Positions 7,654-15,500 of a DNA stretch of 28,716 bases are shown here, piece after piece. Made by a program: the position numbers and the translations under genes. The DNA is from JAVKSM01 sp039583705 (GTDB taxonomy: Bacteria; Actinomycetota; Actinomycetes; Mycobacteriales; Pseudonocardiaceae): positions 1 through 28,716 of the forward strand of contig JAVKSM010000028.1 of the NCBI GenBank assembly GCA_039583705.1. The letters run 5' to 3'. Numbering within the stretch: the first letter of the stretch is position 1; the number at the start of each line of letters is the position of its first letter. Below the pieces are notes generated by a model. That model was not told where the DNA came from, searched no databases, and was given only the letters and a program-made list of their open reading frames with translations.

Positions 7654-8699
7654 GCGACCGCCCTCCTGCGCCTGACGATGGCACGGGCGCCGAAGTTGAC
7701 CACCAGAGTGATCGCGAAGAGCACGAGTCCGGAGGCGATCAGCGCACCTCGGCCGATGTCGCCGGCCTCTCCGTAGCGATTGGCGATGTTCGCGGCGATG
7801 GTGTTCCCGGACGGTTCGAGGATGTGGAAGTTGATCTGGTAGTTCGCCGAGAGCACCAGCGCGACCGCGATCGTCTCGCCGATGGCCCGCCCGAAGCCCA
7901 GCACGATCGCACTGATCACACCGGAGCGGCCGTAGGGCAGCACCGCCATGCGCACCATCTCCCACCTCGTCGCGCCCAGGGCCAGCGCGCCCTCGATGTG
8001 CTCCCGGGGGACCTGCAGGAACACCTCGCGGGAGATCGCGGCGACGATCGGGAGCACCATCACCGCGAGCACCACCGACGCGGCCAGCATCGACTTGCCG
8101 TACGTGCCGTTGGAGGCGAACAACGGGATGAAACCGAGATAGCGATCGAGGAAACGGGACAACGGGATGAGGTGGGGCACCAGGTAGATCAGACCCCACA
8201 GCCCGAAGACCACGCTGGGAACCGCGGCGAGCAGGTCGACCACGTAACCCAACGGCCGGGCCAGCGCCCGCGCCGCGTAGTGGGTGGTGAACAGCGACAC
8301 CCCGACCGCCACCGGGACCGCGATGAGCAGGGCGATGACAGAGCTGAGCACGCTGCCGAAGGCGAGCGCGGCGATGCCGAACGAGGGGTTCGGGTCGTCG
8401 GGGTTCCACTGCAGGGTCGTGATGAAGTTCGACCGGTCCGCCGCGATCGCCGGTATCGCCTTGACGACCAGGAACACCGCGATCGCGGCGATCACTCCGA
8501 GCAGCAGCACGGCGGACCCGGTGGCCAGGCCGCGAAAGACGCGGTCCCCGCGGTGGTGCCGCCCGGCACCGAGGCGTGGGCCGGTGCCGGGCGGTCCCGG
8601 GCCGTCACGCGGCGCGGCTACCGCTGGCCGGGGGGGCACTCCCGGGAGATCCTCGGGGGAGGGCCCGGCAGGTGCCACAGCGATGTCGCGCTCCTCCAT
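7650..8699 (-). CDS. pstC: Phosphate ABC transporter permease PstC
   Basis: The second membrane subunit of the phosphate channel. ATG 8699 lies 14 bases after the pstS stop, with GAGGTGA upstream. The 349-residue protein has a hydrophilic proline-rich N-terminus of about 55 residues, then about six membrane helices beginning near TGSAVLLLGVIAAIAVFLVV. The family substrate loop LAAVPSVVFGLWGL and the EAA-type coupling loop EGALALGATRWEMVRMAVLP are present, followed by GFGRAIGETIAVALV. It ends within the pstA start codon, and the pair forms the transmembrane pore. Confidence 0.95.
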   Translation of the reverse strand: MEERDIAVAPAGPSPEDLPGVPPRPAVAAPRDGPGPPGTGPRLGAGRHHRGDRVFRGLATGSAVLLLGVIAAIAVFLVVKAIPAIAADRSNFITTLQWNPDDPNPSFGIAALAFGSVLSSVIALLIAVPVAVGVSLFTTHYAARALARPLGYVVDLLAAVPSVVFGLWGLIYLVPHLIPLSRFLDRYLGFIPLFASNGTYGKSMLAASVVLAVMVLPIVAAISREVFLQVPREHIEGALALGATRWEMVRMAVLPYGRSGVISAIVLGFGRAIGETIAVALVLSANYQINFHILEPSGNTIAANIANRYGEAGDIGRGALIASGLVLFAITLVVNFGARAIVRRRRAVA

Positions 8700-8713
8700 G
8701 CGGCGTGATCACC

Positions 8714-9823
8714 TCAGCTTAGCGAGGCGACCGTGGCCGCTACCCGCTGCTGGAGGTTGGCCGGCAACGACACGTAGCCCTGACCGGGCAGGATCTGCTG
8801 CCCTGCGGTGCTCGCGATGTAGCCCAGGAAGCCCTTGAGCAGCGCGAGCTTGTCCGGCGCGTTGCTCGTCGAGCACACGATCTCGTAGGTGACCAGGAGG
8901 TTCGGGTAGGCGGTGGGGTCGGTGTCGGAGTAGTCGAACTGCAGCCGCAGATCCTTTCCGGTGCCGACGACCTGCGCCTTGGACAGGAAGCCGACGACGT
9001 TCTGCGTGGTCAGCCCGACGAACTGACCGGCCTGGTTCCCGACCTTGGCGACCGGGATGGCGCTGTCGGTCGCGAAGGACTGCTCCATGTAGCCGATGCC
9101 ACCGCTGGTGGTCTTGACGCCCTGCGCGATGCCAGCCGTGCCCTTCGAGCCCTGCCCGCCGGGTGCCGGCCAGTTCTTGTTGGCGCCGAAGGTCCAGTCC
9201 GCCTTGGCGTCGTTGGCCAGGTAGTTGGTGAAGTTGTAGCTGGTGCCGGACCCGTCCGAGCGGTGGAAGGTCTGGATGCCGAGGTTGGGCAGCGTGACAC
9301 CCGGGTTCTCCCGGGCGATCGCCGGGTCGTTCCAGTTCGTGATCTTTCCGGTGAAGATCCTGGCCAGCGTGCTGGCGGAGAGGTTCAGGCTGGACACACC
9401 GGGCACGTTGTAGCCGATCGCGATCGGGCCGGGCACCATCGGCAGGTCGATCGCCTGCCCGCCCTTGCACCGCGCGTTCGCCTGCTGCTGCTCCTGGCCG
9501 GCGGCGAGCGGGAAGTCCGAGCCGGCGAAGTCGACGGTCCCCTGCTGGAACTGTTGCACGCCCTGGCCCGAGCCACCCCCGGCGTAGTTGACGTTCGCCC
9601 CGGGACACCGCCCGAGATAGTTCTTGACCCACTGGGCCATCGCGTTCTGCTGCGCGGTGGAGCCGGACGCGGTCAGCGTCCCCGACGCGCACGCCACGGT
9701 GCCGACCGAGGGCGACCCGCCGCCCGATCCGCCTGTCGGGTTGGAGTTGGTGCCGCATGCGGACAGCACCAGGGTGCCGGCCGCGACGAGGCCGAGCGCG
9801 GCGGGTGGCGGCTTGAACGTCAC
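8714..9823 (-). CDS. pstS: Phosphate-binding lipoprotein PstS
   Basis: Captures phosphate outside the membrane and delivers it to PstCA. GTG 9823 has GGAGG six bases ahead. The 369-residue protein opens with a lipoprotein signal peptide (hydrophobic core LGLVAAGTLV, lipobox LSAC, lipid-modified cysteine at residue 23) and a Gly/Ser linker. Phosphate-contacting motifs follow: ASGSTAQ (about 53), GTVDFAGSDFP, and TFHRSDGSGTSYNF. It is first in pstSCAB, preceded by a PHO-box-like repeat and a long untranslated region. Fit to the family is close. Confidence 0.97.
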   Translation of the reverse strand: MTFKPPPAALGLVAAGTLVLSACGTNSNPTGGSGGGSPSVGTVACASGTLTASGSTAQQNAMAQWVKNYLGRCPGANVNYAGGGSGQGVQQFQQGTVDFAGSDFPLAAGQEQQQANARCKGGQAIDLPMVPGPIAIGYNVPGVSSLNLSASTLARIFTGKITNWNDPAIARENPGVTLPNLGIQTFHRSDGSGTSYNFTNYLANDAKADWTFGANKNWPAPGGQGSKGTAGIAQGVKTTSGGIGYMEQSFATDSAIPVAKVGNQAGQFVGLTTQNVVGFLSKAQVVGTGKDLRLQFDYSDTDPTAYPNLLVTYEIVCSTSNAPDKLALLKGFLGYIASTAGQQILPGQGYVSLPANLQQRVAATVASLS

Positions 9824-9884
9824 GTGGTTCCTCCGGGTCGGGGAGCAGTGCTCGGGTCGCGACGGTGCCCGCCGCTTGCTCCGG

Positions 9885-9890
9885 ACGCTA
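9885..9890 (-). promoter_or_regulatory. Candidate -10 box of pstS
   Basis: On the minus strand TAGCGT fits the actinobacterial TANNNT pattern and would give a leader of about 55 bases. The corresponding -35 position is just downstream of the PHO box. This is inferred from pattern only. Confidence 0.35.
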
Positions 9891-9921
9891 GGTACCGTCG
9901 GTGGCCAGCAGGCCCCAGAGA

Positions 9922-9939
9922 GGTGAACGAAAGGTGAAC
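9922..9939 (-). promoter_or_regulatory. PHO box upstream of pstS
   Basis: On the minus strand two perfect GTTCACC repeats (at 9933-9939 and 9922-9928) are 11 bases apart with TTTC between. This is the canonical direct-repeat PhoP box of Streptomyces and relatives, located before the phosphate-uptake operon where it is expected. Confidence 0.75.
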
Positions 9940-10028
9940 AGATTGCTCACAGTGACCGAAACCGCGGAGCGAATAGGTGATACCAGATTTTCGTGACGGG
10001 ATCGTTTGCTGACCGTGACAAACTCGGC

Positions 10029-11024
10029 TCAGCGGAGGTAGGAGACGTCGGTGCCGGAGTGGGTGAAGCCCAGCCGCTGGTAGACCCGGATCGCGGCCGC
10101 GTTGTCGGCCTCGGCGTAGAGCATCACCTGTCGCAGGCCCAGCCCCCGCAGGTACCGCAGCCCCGCCAGGGTCAGCGCGGTACCCAGCCGCCTGCCCTGC
10201 TCCGCCGGGTCCACCCCGACGACGTAGACCTCGCCGATCGGCTCGTGCTGACCGTCATGGCCGTGGACCTTGGTCCAGTGAAAGCCCAGCAGCCGGTCGT
10301 CCTCGTCGACCGCGAGCAGGAAGCCCTCCGGGTCGAACCACGGTTCGGCCTGCCGCAGCTTCACCTGGGCGACGTCCCAGTCCCCCTGCTCCGGGTGCCA
10401 CTCGAAGGCCCGGTTGTTGACCTCGACGAACGCCGGCTCGTCCTGTCCGATCCGGAAGGCCCGCAGCCGCACGCCCGCGGGCATCTCGGGCGCGGCGAGT
10501 GGCGCGAGCAGGCTGCGGCGCATCTGCCAGAGCACGCGGGTCCCGCGGAACCCGAACCGCCGCGCCAGCGCCACCGCCCCCGGGTGCTCGCCGTGCGCCC
10601 AGAGCCGGATCCGACCCGCCGCACCCGACTGCGTCGAGCCGACCGCCTCGAGCAGCGCGGCCACCAGCGCCGAGCCGACACCCTCCCGGCGACGCGCGGG
10701 GTGCACCGCAAGCTCGGCGGCACACCCGGCTACCCGGTCGGTGCAGTCGAGGTGGACGTACCCGACGAGCGCATCGCCGTCGCCCTGACCGTCGCCGTGG
10801 CGGTCGTGGTGACCGTCGCCCTGGCCGGCGACCCGGCCGGGTCGCCGGCCGTCGTCGCGCGCCAACAGATGGGCGGCCTCGACGTCGCCGCCGTGGCGCA
10901 GGTGCAGCAACACGTGCTCGGAGACCGGCGCGGTCGCGTCCGCCTCGGTGACCTCGTCGATGAGGCCGATGACCTCGGCGGTCTCCTCGGCGTCCAACCG
11001 GGACCGCCAGGTCAGCCTCACCAC
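10029..11024 (-). CDS. mshD: Mycothiol synthase MshD (two GNAT domains)
   Basis: Acetylates Cys-GlcN-inositol with acetyl-CoA, the last step of mycothiol synthesis. Two GNAT domains are visible: the N-terminal one with AELAVHPARRREGVGSALVAALL, the C-terminal one with GEVYVVGVDPAEQGRRLGTALTLAGLRYL and the final VYQRLGFTHSGTD. HPEQGDWD and GFHWTKVHG are typical of MshD. Start is set at GTG 11024 (or 11021), four bases after the glnR stop, because VVRLTWRSRL aligns with known N-termini; upstream sequence belongs to glnR in another frame. At 331 residues it is slightly long owing to an Asp/His/Gly-rich insert (GQGDGHHDRHGDGQGDGD, about residues 66-83) between strands of the first domain. Translation is probably coupled to glnR. 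Confidence 0.93.
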   Translation of the reverse strand: MVRLTWRSRLDAEETAEVIGLIDEVTEADATAPVSEHVLLHLRHGGDVEAAHLLARDDGRRPGRVAGQGDGHHDRHGDGQGDGDALVGYVHLDCTDRVAGCAAELAVHPARRREGVGSALVAALLEAVGSTQSGAAGRIRLWAHGEHPGAVALARRFGFRGTRVLWQMRRSLLAPLAAPEMPAGVRLRAFRIGQDEPAFVEVNNRAFEWHPEQGDWDVAQVKLRQAEPWFDPEGFLLAVDEDDRLLGFHWTKVHGHDGQHEPIGEVYVVGVDPAEQGRRLGTALTLAGLRYLRGLGLRQVMLYAEADNAAAIRVYQRLGFTHSGTDVSYLR

Positions 11025-11028
11025 GCCG

Positions 11029-11829
11029 TCAGCGGGGCCGGGGGACGGGGTTGGCGGCACGGGCGGACCAACCGACCGGGTCCCCGGCCGGCTCCTCCTC
11101 GCTGACCTCGTCCGCGTCCGCATCCGCGTCGGCGATCGGGCGGGCCGCTGAGCCGAGTCCGCCGCGGCCCGGACGCACGAACTTGTATCCGACGTTGCGC
11201 ACCGTGCCGATGAGCTGCTCGTGCTCCGGGCCGAGCTTGGCGCGCAGCCGCCGCACGTGCACGTCGACCGTGCGGGTGCCGCCGAAGAAGTCGTAGCCCC
11301 AGACCTCCTGCAGCAGCTGCGCGCGGGTGAACACCCGCCCGGCGTGCTGCGCGAGGTACTTGAGCAGCTCGAACTCCTTGTAGGTCAGGTCCAGCGGCCG
11401 GCCCCGCAACCGGGTCGTGTAGGTGGCCTCGTCGATGGTCAGCTCGCCGAGCACCAGCGCGCCCACGCCGTTGGCCGAGTCCACCACCCGGCGGGCGCGC
11501 AGCAGCCGCAGCCGGGTGTCGACCTCGGCGGGGCTGGTGGCGGGCAGCAGGACCTCGTCCACGCCCCACTCCAGCGACACCGCGACCAGGCCGCCCTCGG
11601 TGAGCACGGCGATCACCGGCACGTCCATGCCGGTGCTCCCCAGCAGCCGGCACAGGCTGCGCGCGGCGGCCAGATCGGTGCGGGCGTCGACGATGACCGC
11701 GTCGTGCGGCCCGGCGTCGAGCAACGCGGCCACCTCCGGCGCGGCCGCGCGCACCGCATGGGGCAACAGCCCGAGCGCGGGCAGCACAGCGGTCGGATCC
11801 TGGTCGGCGGTGAGCAGCAACAGCTCCAC
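11029..11829 (-). CDS. glnR: Nitrogen-response regulator GlnR (OmpR-type)
   Basis: Orphan response regulator that controls ammonium assimilation and nitrate genes in actinobacteria. GTG 11829 has GAGGAGG close upstream, giving 266 residues. The receiver-like domain (about 1-120) carries VELLLLTADQ, PHDAVIVDAR with the conserved aspartate (about residue 48), and GLVAVSLEWGVDEVLL; GlnR receivers work without classical phosphorylation. The winged helix (about 140-225) is near-identical to GlnR: RGRPLDLTYKEFELLKYLAQ, HAGRVFTRAQLLQEVWGYDF, GTRTVDVHVRRLRAKLG, TVRNVGYKFVRP. An acidic tail (ADADADADE) follows. It is divergent from lmeA and upstream of mshD, as remembered for mycobacteria. Confidence 0.95.
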   Translation of the reverse strand: MELLLLTADQDPTAVLPALGLLPHAVRAAAPEVAALLDAGPHDAVIVDARTDLAAARSLCRLLGSTGMDVPVIAVLTEGGLVAVSLEWGVDEVLLPATSPAEVDTRLRLLRARRVVDSANGVGALVLGELTIDEATYTTRLRGRPLDLTYKEFELLKYLAQHAGRVFTRAQLLQEVWGYDFFGGTRTVDVHVRRLRAKLGPEHEQLIGTVRNVGYKFVRPGRGGLGSAARPIADADADADEVSEEEPAGDPVGWSARAANPVPRPR

Positions 11830-11875
11830 GACGGCCTCCTCGGGGTGCCGGCACGATGCCCCGTCGATGTCGGGA

Positions 11876-11881
11876 AGAATA
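11876..11881 (-). promoter_or_regulatory. Candidate -10 box of glnR
   Basis: On the minus strand TATTCT lies 46 bases before the glnR GTG, in the 99-base divergent region shared with lmeA. A weak TCGACC lies near the -35 position. Pattern evidence only. Confidence 0.35.
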
Positions 11882-11928
11882 CCGGCTGTGTCCGCCGGGT
11901 CGACCCATCGCGCGTCGCAGGTTCCGCG

Positions 11929-12753
11929 ATGAAGAAAGTCGTCATCACGCTGCTGGTGCTCGTCGGGCTGCTCGTCGCCGCCGACTTCGGCACCGCCGCG
12001 GCCGCCGAGTACCACGTCTCCCAGCAGATGCGCACCGAGCTCTCGCTGCCGACGGACCCGTCGGTGCGGATCAACGGCTTCCCCTTCCTCACCCAGGCGA
12101 TCAGTGGGGACTACCGGGACATCGCCGTCAGCGCCGACCGGATCCAGTACGGGGTCCTGCAACTCTCGCTGCGCGCCGACCTGCACGGGGTCCGGGTGCC
12201 GCTCTCGGCGGTACTGGGCGGCTCCGTGACCACGATCCGGGTGGCCGACGCCGAGGGCACGGTGCTCATCCAACCCGCCGACCTGGCCGACCTGCTCGGT
12301 GTCTCCGGCCTACGGGTCTCCCCGGTCAGCGCCTCGGAGCTGGACGGTCTGCGCACCCAGGCGGCCCAGGACCCGAGCGGCTCCTCCGGTGACGCCGCTG
12401 CGCTGGCGACGGTCAAACCGGCCGACGCGATCCAGCTCGTCGCGACGACCGCGGTGACCGGGCAGCCCGTCGAGGTGTCGGTCATCGCCTCGCTCGACCT
12501 GGTCGGCCAGGCGATCGAGATCACCGCACACGACGTCCGGATCGGCACCGGCGGGAAGCCCGACAAGCCGCTGCCGGAGGCGGAGGAACGCTCGCTGCTC
12601 GCGGCGTTCTCCACCCGGATCGACCCGGGGAAGCTTCCCTTCGGGGTGAAGCCGACAGCCGTGACCGTGACGGACGGGGCGTTGGCGATCAGCGGGGTGG
12701 TCCACGGCCTCGTGGTCAGCGCCGACCCGCGGACCGGGCAGACCCAACCGTGA
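11929..12753 (+). CDS. lmeA: DUF2993 / LmeA-type periplasmic phospholipid-binding protein
   Basis: Members bind phospholipid outside the membrane; the mycobacterial LmeA is needed for normal lipomannan length. The 274-residue protein starts at ATG 11929 with an uncleaved-anchor or signal-like segment (KKVVITLLVLVGLLVAADFG, about 2-21), then EYHVSQQMRTEL, GFPFLTQAISGDYRDIAV and a beta-rich body typical of DUF2993. There is no lipobox. The Shine-Dalgarno is weak. The gene is divergent from glnR, the same arrangement as remembered for Rv0817c/Rv0818, which supports orthology. Biochemical role is by family only. Confidence 0.85.
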   Translation: MKKVVITLLVLVGLLVAADFGTAAAAEYHVSQQMRTELSLPTDPSVRINGFPFLTQAISGDYRDIAVSADRIQYGVLQLSLRADLHGVRVPLSAVLGGSVTTIRVADAEGTVLIQPADLADLLGVSGLRVSPVSASELDGLRTQAAQDPSGSSGDAAALATVKPADAIQLVATTAVTGQPVEVSVIASLDLVGQAIEITAHDVRIGTGGKPDKPLPEAEERSLLAAFSTRIDPGKLPFGVKPTAVTVTDGALAISGVVHGLVVSADPRTGQTQP

Positions 12754-12780
12754 CACCTTCCCACGAGGAGTGTCGGGTCG

Positions 12781-12786
12781 TAGGGT
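12781..12786 (+). promoter_or_regulatory. -10 box of the leaderless cysteine leader peptide
   Basis: TAGGGT is exactly 7 bases ahead of GTG 12794, so the predicted first transcribed base is the first base of the start codon. TTCCCA (12758-12763) is at the -35 distance but is a weak match. Confidence 0.5.
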
Positions 12787-12793
12787 GGACCTC

Positions 12794-12868
12794 GTGTACT
12801 GGCCGCTGACCAAGCGACGCGCCGTCGACCTGTGCCGCGTCCGCAGCTGCCTGTGTCTGGCTACCTGA
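12794..12868 (+). CDS. Cysteine-containing leader peptide (24 residues)
   Basis: A GTG-initiated 24-codon frame beginning MYWPLTKRRAVDL and ending CRVRSCLCLAT. It matches the actinobacterial 'putative leader peptide' pattern (RRAVDLCRV followed by a Cys-rich end) found before sulfur genes. Cysteine codons lie at 12833, 12848 and 12854, three within the last eleven codons. No Shine-Dalgarno exists, but a -10 box at 7 bases predicts a leaderless message. Mycobacteria have leaderless polycysteine short ORFs that act as cysteine-responsive attenuators, including ahead of cysA2; this looks like the equivalent in a different sequence form. The stop codon falls inside an inverted repeat whose other arm abuts the next Shine-Dalgarno. 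Confidence 0.8.
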   Translation: MYWPLTKRRAVDLCRVRSCLCLAT

Positions 12869-12920
12869 CGGGCGGCGCCTACTGCCGCCCCTGATGGAGA
12901 CCCCTCCACCCCGTCAGGAG
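12864..12920 (+). promoter_or_regulatory. Attenuator: nested inverted repeats masking a ribosome binding site
   Basis: The arms CCTGACGGG (12864-12872) and CCCGTCAGG (12910-12918) are perfectly complementary over 9 bases. Between them GGGCGGC (12870-12876) can pair with GCCGCCC (12884-12890) around a 7-base loop, sharing GGG with the outer arm. The 3' outer arm overlaps the Shine-Dalgarno CAGGAG (12915-12920) of the ORF starting at 12926. The leader stop codon (12866-12868) lies in the 5' arm. A ribosome held at the cysteine codons would cover that arm and free the site. No T-tract is seen, so control of translation fits better than intrinsic termination. Confidence 0.6.
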
Positions 12921-12925
12921 CCCTC

Positions 12926-13128
12926 GTGTCCGCTTTCCCCGCCGTCGACCCGCGCTCCGGCGCAGCCAGGGCCCGCAGCGACACCAGCGGGCCCTGCGCA
13001 CTCGCGGTGACCACCGCCGTGCGCAACCCGGCCGCTGGCTTCCGCCTCGGCCACGACACGTACCGGAGCGTCGTCCGTCCCACGAGCAAGCCCACGAGCA
13101 AGCCCACGAGCAAGCAAGGAGCCGCTGC

Positions 13129-13132
<4 letters not shown>
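12926..13132 (+). CDS. Small ORF translationally coupled to the sulfurtransferase gene
   Basis: A 68-codon GTG frame with AGGAG (12916-12920) five bases ahead. Its stop overlaps the next start as ATGA (13129-13132). Third positions are nearly all G or C, as in real genes here. The product has no recognised domain, one cysteine, no membrane segment, and ends in three PTSK repeats encoded by exact 12-base tandem copies (13079-13114). It may be a genuine small protein or simply a translated leader that passes ribosomes from the cysteine attenuator to the enzyme gene. I cannot decide between these. Confidence 0.45.
13079..13114 (+). repeat. 12-bp tandem repeat, three exact copies
   Basis: CCCACGAGCAAG occurs three times head to tail, keeping the frame of the small ORF. 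Each copy contains CACGAG, the complement of CTCGTG at that ORF's start (12923-12928). Confidence 0.9.
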
Positions 13133-13982
<850 letters not shown>

Positions 13983-13983
<1 letters not shown>

Positions 13984-14282
13984 TGTGCGGGGCGCCCGAG
14001 CAGACGGCGGAGCTTCCCGCCGGCGTCGACCTGTCCCGGGAGACGGTGCTGAGCGGCCGGGTGCTGGCCGGCGGTGAGCCGGTCGACGGCGCGTTCGTCC
14101 GGCTGCTGGACGGCACCGGCGAGTTCACCGCCGAGGTCGTCGCCTCGCCCACCGGAGACTTCCGGTTCTACGCGGCGCCCGGTACCTGGACGGTCCGGGT
14201 GCTGTCCCGAGCCGGCAACGGCCAGACCGAGGTGAGCGCGCGAGGCCCTGGCCTGCACAGCGTGGCGGTGACCGTCGCCTGA
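13983..14282 (+). CDS. sseC: DUF1416 (SseC-like) protein
   Basis: A 99-residue all-beta protein of the DUF1416 family, always found next to the actinobacterial thiosulfate sulfurtransferase and possibly a partner in sulfur handling; its function is not established. It begins MCGAPEQ, includes SGRVLAGGEPVDGAFVRLLDGTGEF and GDFRFYAAPGTWTVRVLS, a fold like a carboxypeptidase-regulatory beta sandwich. The N-terminal cysteine is typical. ATG 13983 overlaps the preceding stop by one base, so translation is coupled and regulation by the cysteine leader should extend to it. Confidence 0.9.
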
Positions 14283-14318
14283 CCGGCCGTCCTCCCGACC
14301 GACCGGGGGAGGTGGGGT

Positions 14319-14324
14319 TATGAT
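14319..14324 (+). promoter_or_regulatory. -10 box for the leaderless 33-codon gene
   Basis: TATGAT, close to consensus, lies 7 bases before GTG 14332. This predicts a leaderless transcript carrying the small membrane protein and the nitrobindin-like gene. Confidence 0.55.
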
Positions 14325-14331
14325 CTCCCCC

Positions 14332-14433
14332 GTGGCTTGGGTGTACACCGTGGCGTTGCTCGCGCTGTCGGCGGGAATCCTCGGCTGGACGTCCTACCTG
14401 GTGTACCGGCTGTTCCGGGTCGAGGGCCGGTGA
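14332..14433 (+). CDS. 33-residue single-pass membrane protein
   Basis: The frame starts with MAWVYTVALLALSAG and ends with a basic tail VYRLFRVEGR. One transmembrane helix (about 3-25) with the positive end on the cytoplasmic side is predicted. The start is supported by a near-consensus -10 box 7 bases upstream, and the stop overlaps the next gene's start (GTGA), so the pair is translationally coupled. The family is not recognised. It may anchor or serve the nitrobindin-like protein, which has no membrane segment of its own. It is short enough to be missed by automated annotation. Confidence 0.7.
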   Translation: MAWVYTVALLALSAGILGWTSYLVYRLFRVEGR

Positions 14434-15020
14434 CCGGCGGCGGCGAGGCGCTGTGGGCGGCCACCGCCGGCCCGCTGTCCGGCGACCTGCCGATCCCCGC
14501 CGACACGGCCGACCTGCGCCAGGGTCCGCCACTGCACGCGCAGTGCCAGCCGCTGGTGCCGCTGCTCGGGGTGTGGCGCGGCGAGGGCCTGGTCGAGTAC
14601 CCGACGATCGACGGCCCGTTCTCCTACGGCCAGCAGGTCGTCTTCGCCCACGACGGCCGCCCCTTCCTGCGCTACGAGGCCCGGGCCTGGCTGCTCGACG
14701 GTCCCGGCGGCGCGGTGGTGCGGCCCGCCGCGCGGGAGCAGGGCTGGTGGCGCCCCCAGCCTGACGGCACCCTCGAGGTGCTGCTCGTGCACGCCACCGG
14801 CATCACCGAGCTGTACTACGGCGTCGTGCGCACCCCGACGTCCTGGGAGATCGCCACCGACGCCGTGGTGCGCACCGCGTCGGCCAAGGAGGTCACCGCC
14901 GCGCACCGGCTCTACGGGATCGTCGAAGGCGGGGACCTCGGTTACGTCGAGGAGCGGGCGATGGTCGGGCAGCCCCGCCAGCCGCACACGTCCGCCCGGT
15001 TGCGGCGGGTCGCCGGGTAG
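14430..15020 (+). CDS. Nitrobindin-like / FABP-like heme-binding domain protein (DUF1794)
   Basis: A ten-strand beta barrel related to nitrobindin, which binds ferric heme and handles NO or peroxynitrite; some relatives do not bind heme. The 196-residue protein shows GVWRGEGLVEYP (GxWxGxG, about 45), FSYGQQVVFAHDGRPFLRYEA, ATGITELYYG and the C-terminal QPHTSARLRRV, in which the histidine is the usual heme ligand. GTG 14430 overlaps the preceding stop. By gene order it resembles Rv0813c. Heme binding is inferred from the histidine only. Confidence 0.88.
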   Translation: MTGGGEALWAATAGPLSGDLPIPADTADLRQGPPLHAQCQPLVPLLGVWRGEGLVEYPTIDGPFSYGQQVVFAHDGRPFLRYEARAWLLDGPGGAVVRPAAREQGWWRPQPDGTLEVLLVHATGITELYYGVVRTPTSWEIATDAVVRTASAKEVTAAHRLYGIVEGGDLGYVEERAMVGQPRQPHTSARLRRVAG

Positions 15021-15034
15021 GACGGTACGCGGCC

Positions 15035-15040
15035 TACCAT
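15035..15040 (+). promoter_or_regulatory. -10 box for the leaderless Fur-family gene
   Basis: TACCAT lies 7 bases before GTG 15048. It overlaps the alternative ATG at 15039, arguing that 15048 is the real start. Confidence 0.45.
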
Positions 15041-15047
15041 GTGGCAG

Positions 15048-15500
15048 GTGGACCCCGACCCCGTGGACACCCTGCCGTCGGCGGCGCTCAAGCGGACCCT
15101 GCACAAACGGGGCCTGCGCATGACCCCGCAGCGTCAGCTCGTGCTCGACGCGGTGCGGGAGCTGGGCCACGCCACCCCGGAGACGGTGTGCGCGCAGGTG
15201 CAGCGCACCGCGCCAGCCGTCAACATCACCACCGTGTACCGCACGCTGGACCTGCTCGAGCAGCTCGGCATGGTCCGTCACACCCATCTCGGGCACGGCG
15301 CCCCGACCTACGCCAGCGCCGCGCACGAGCACGTGCACCTGGTGTGTCACCGCTGCGGCGAGGTGCGGGAGGCGCCGCTCGGGCTGCTCGACGAGCTCGT
15401 CGACCGGTTGCGGGTCGGCTGCGGGTTCGAGCTGGATGCCGGGCACGCCGCGCTCACCGGACGCTGCCGGGGCTGCGCCACCGCCGAGGGGACCGGATGA
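15048..15500 (+). CDS. Fur-family metal-responsive transcriptional regulator
   Basis: A DNA-binding repressor that senses a metal ion. The 150-residue protein has a winged helix (about 15-75, MTPQRQLVLDAVRELGHATPETV and NITTVYRTLDLLEQLGMV) and a dimerisation/metal domain with HEHVHLVCHRCGEV and a second CxxC (GRCRGC), which together form the structural zinc site. GTG 15048 is favoured over ATG 15039 because of the -10 box spacing. The stop overlaps the ygfZ start (ATGA). Whether it senses iron, zinc or something else cannot be told from the sequence; coupling to an Fe-S gene favours iron. Confidence 0.9.
   Translation: MDPDPVDTLPSAALKRTLHKRGLRMTPQRQLVLDAVRELGHATPETVCAQVQRTAPAVNITTVYRTLDLLEQLGMVRHTHLGHGAPTYASAAHEHVHLVCHRCGEVREAPLGLLDELVDRLRVGCGFELDAGHAALTGRCRGCATAEGTG

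Larger units (their letters stand above)
9824..10028. other. Intergenic region between pstS and mshD
   Basis: 205 bases. It holds the pstS leader and promoter in its left half. The right half (about 9951-10028) lies downstream of the mshD stop and is less GC-rich than the genes; I see no clear hairpin terminator there. Confidence 0.5.
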
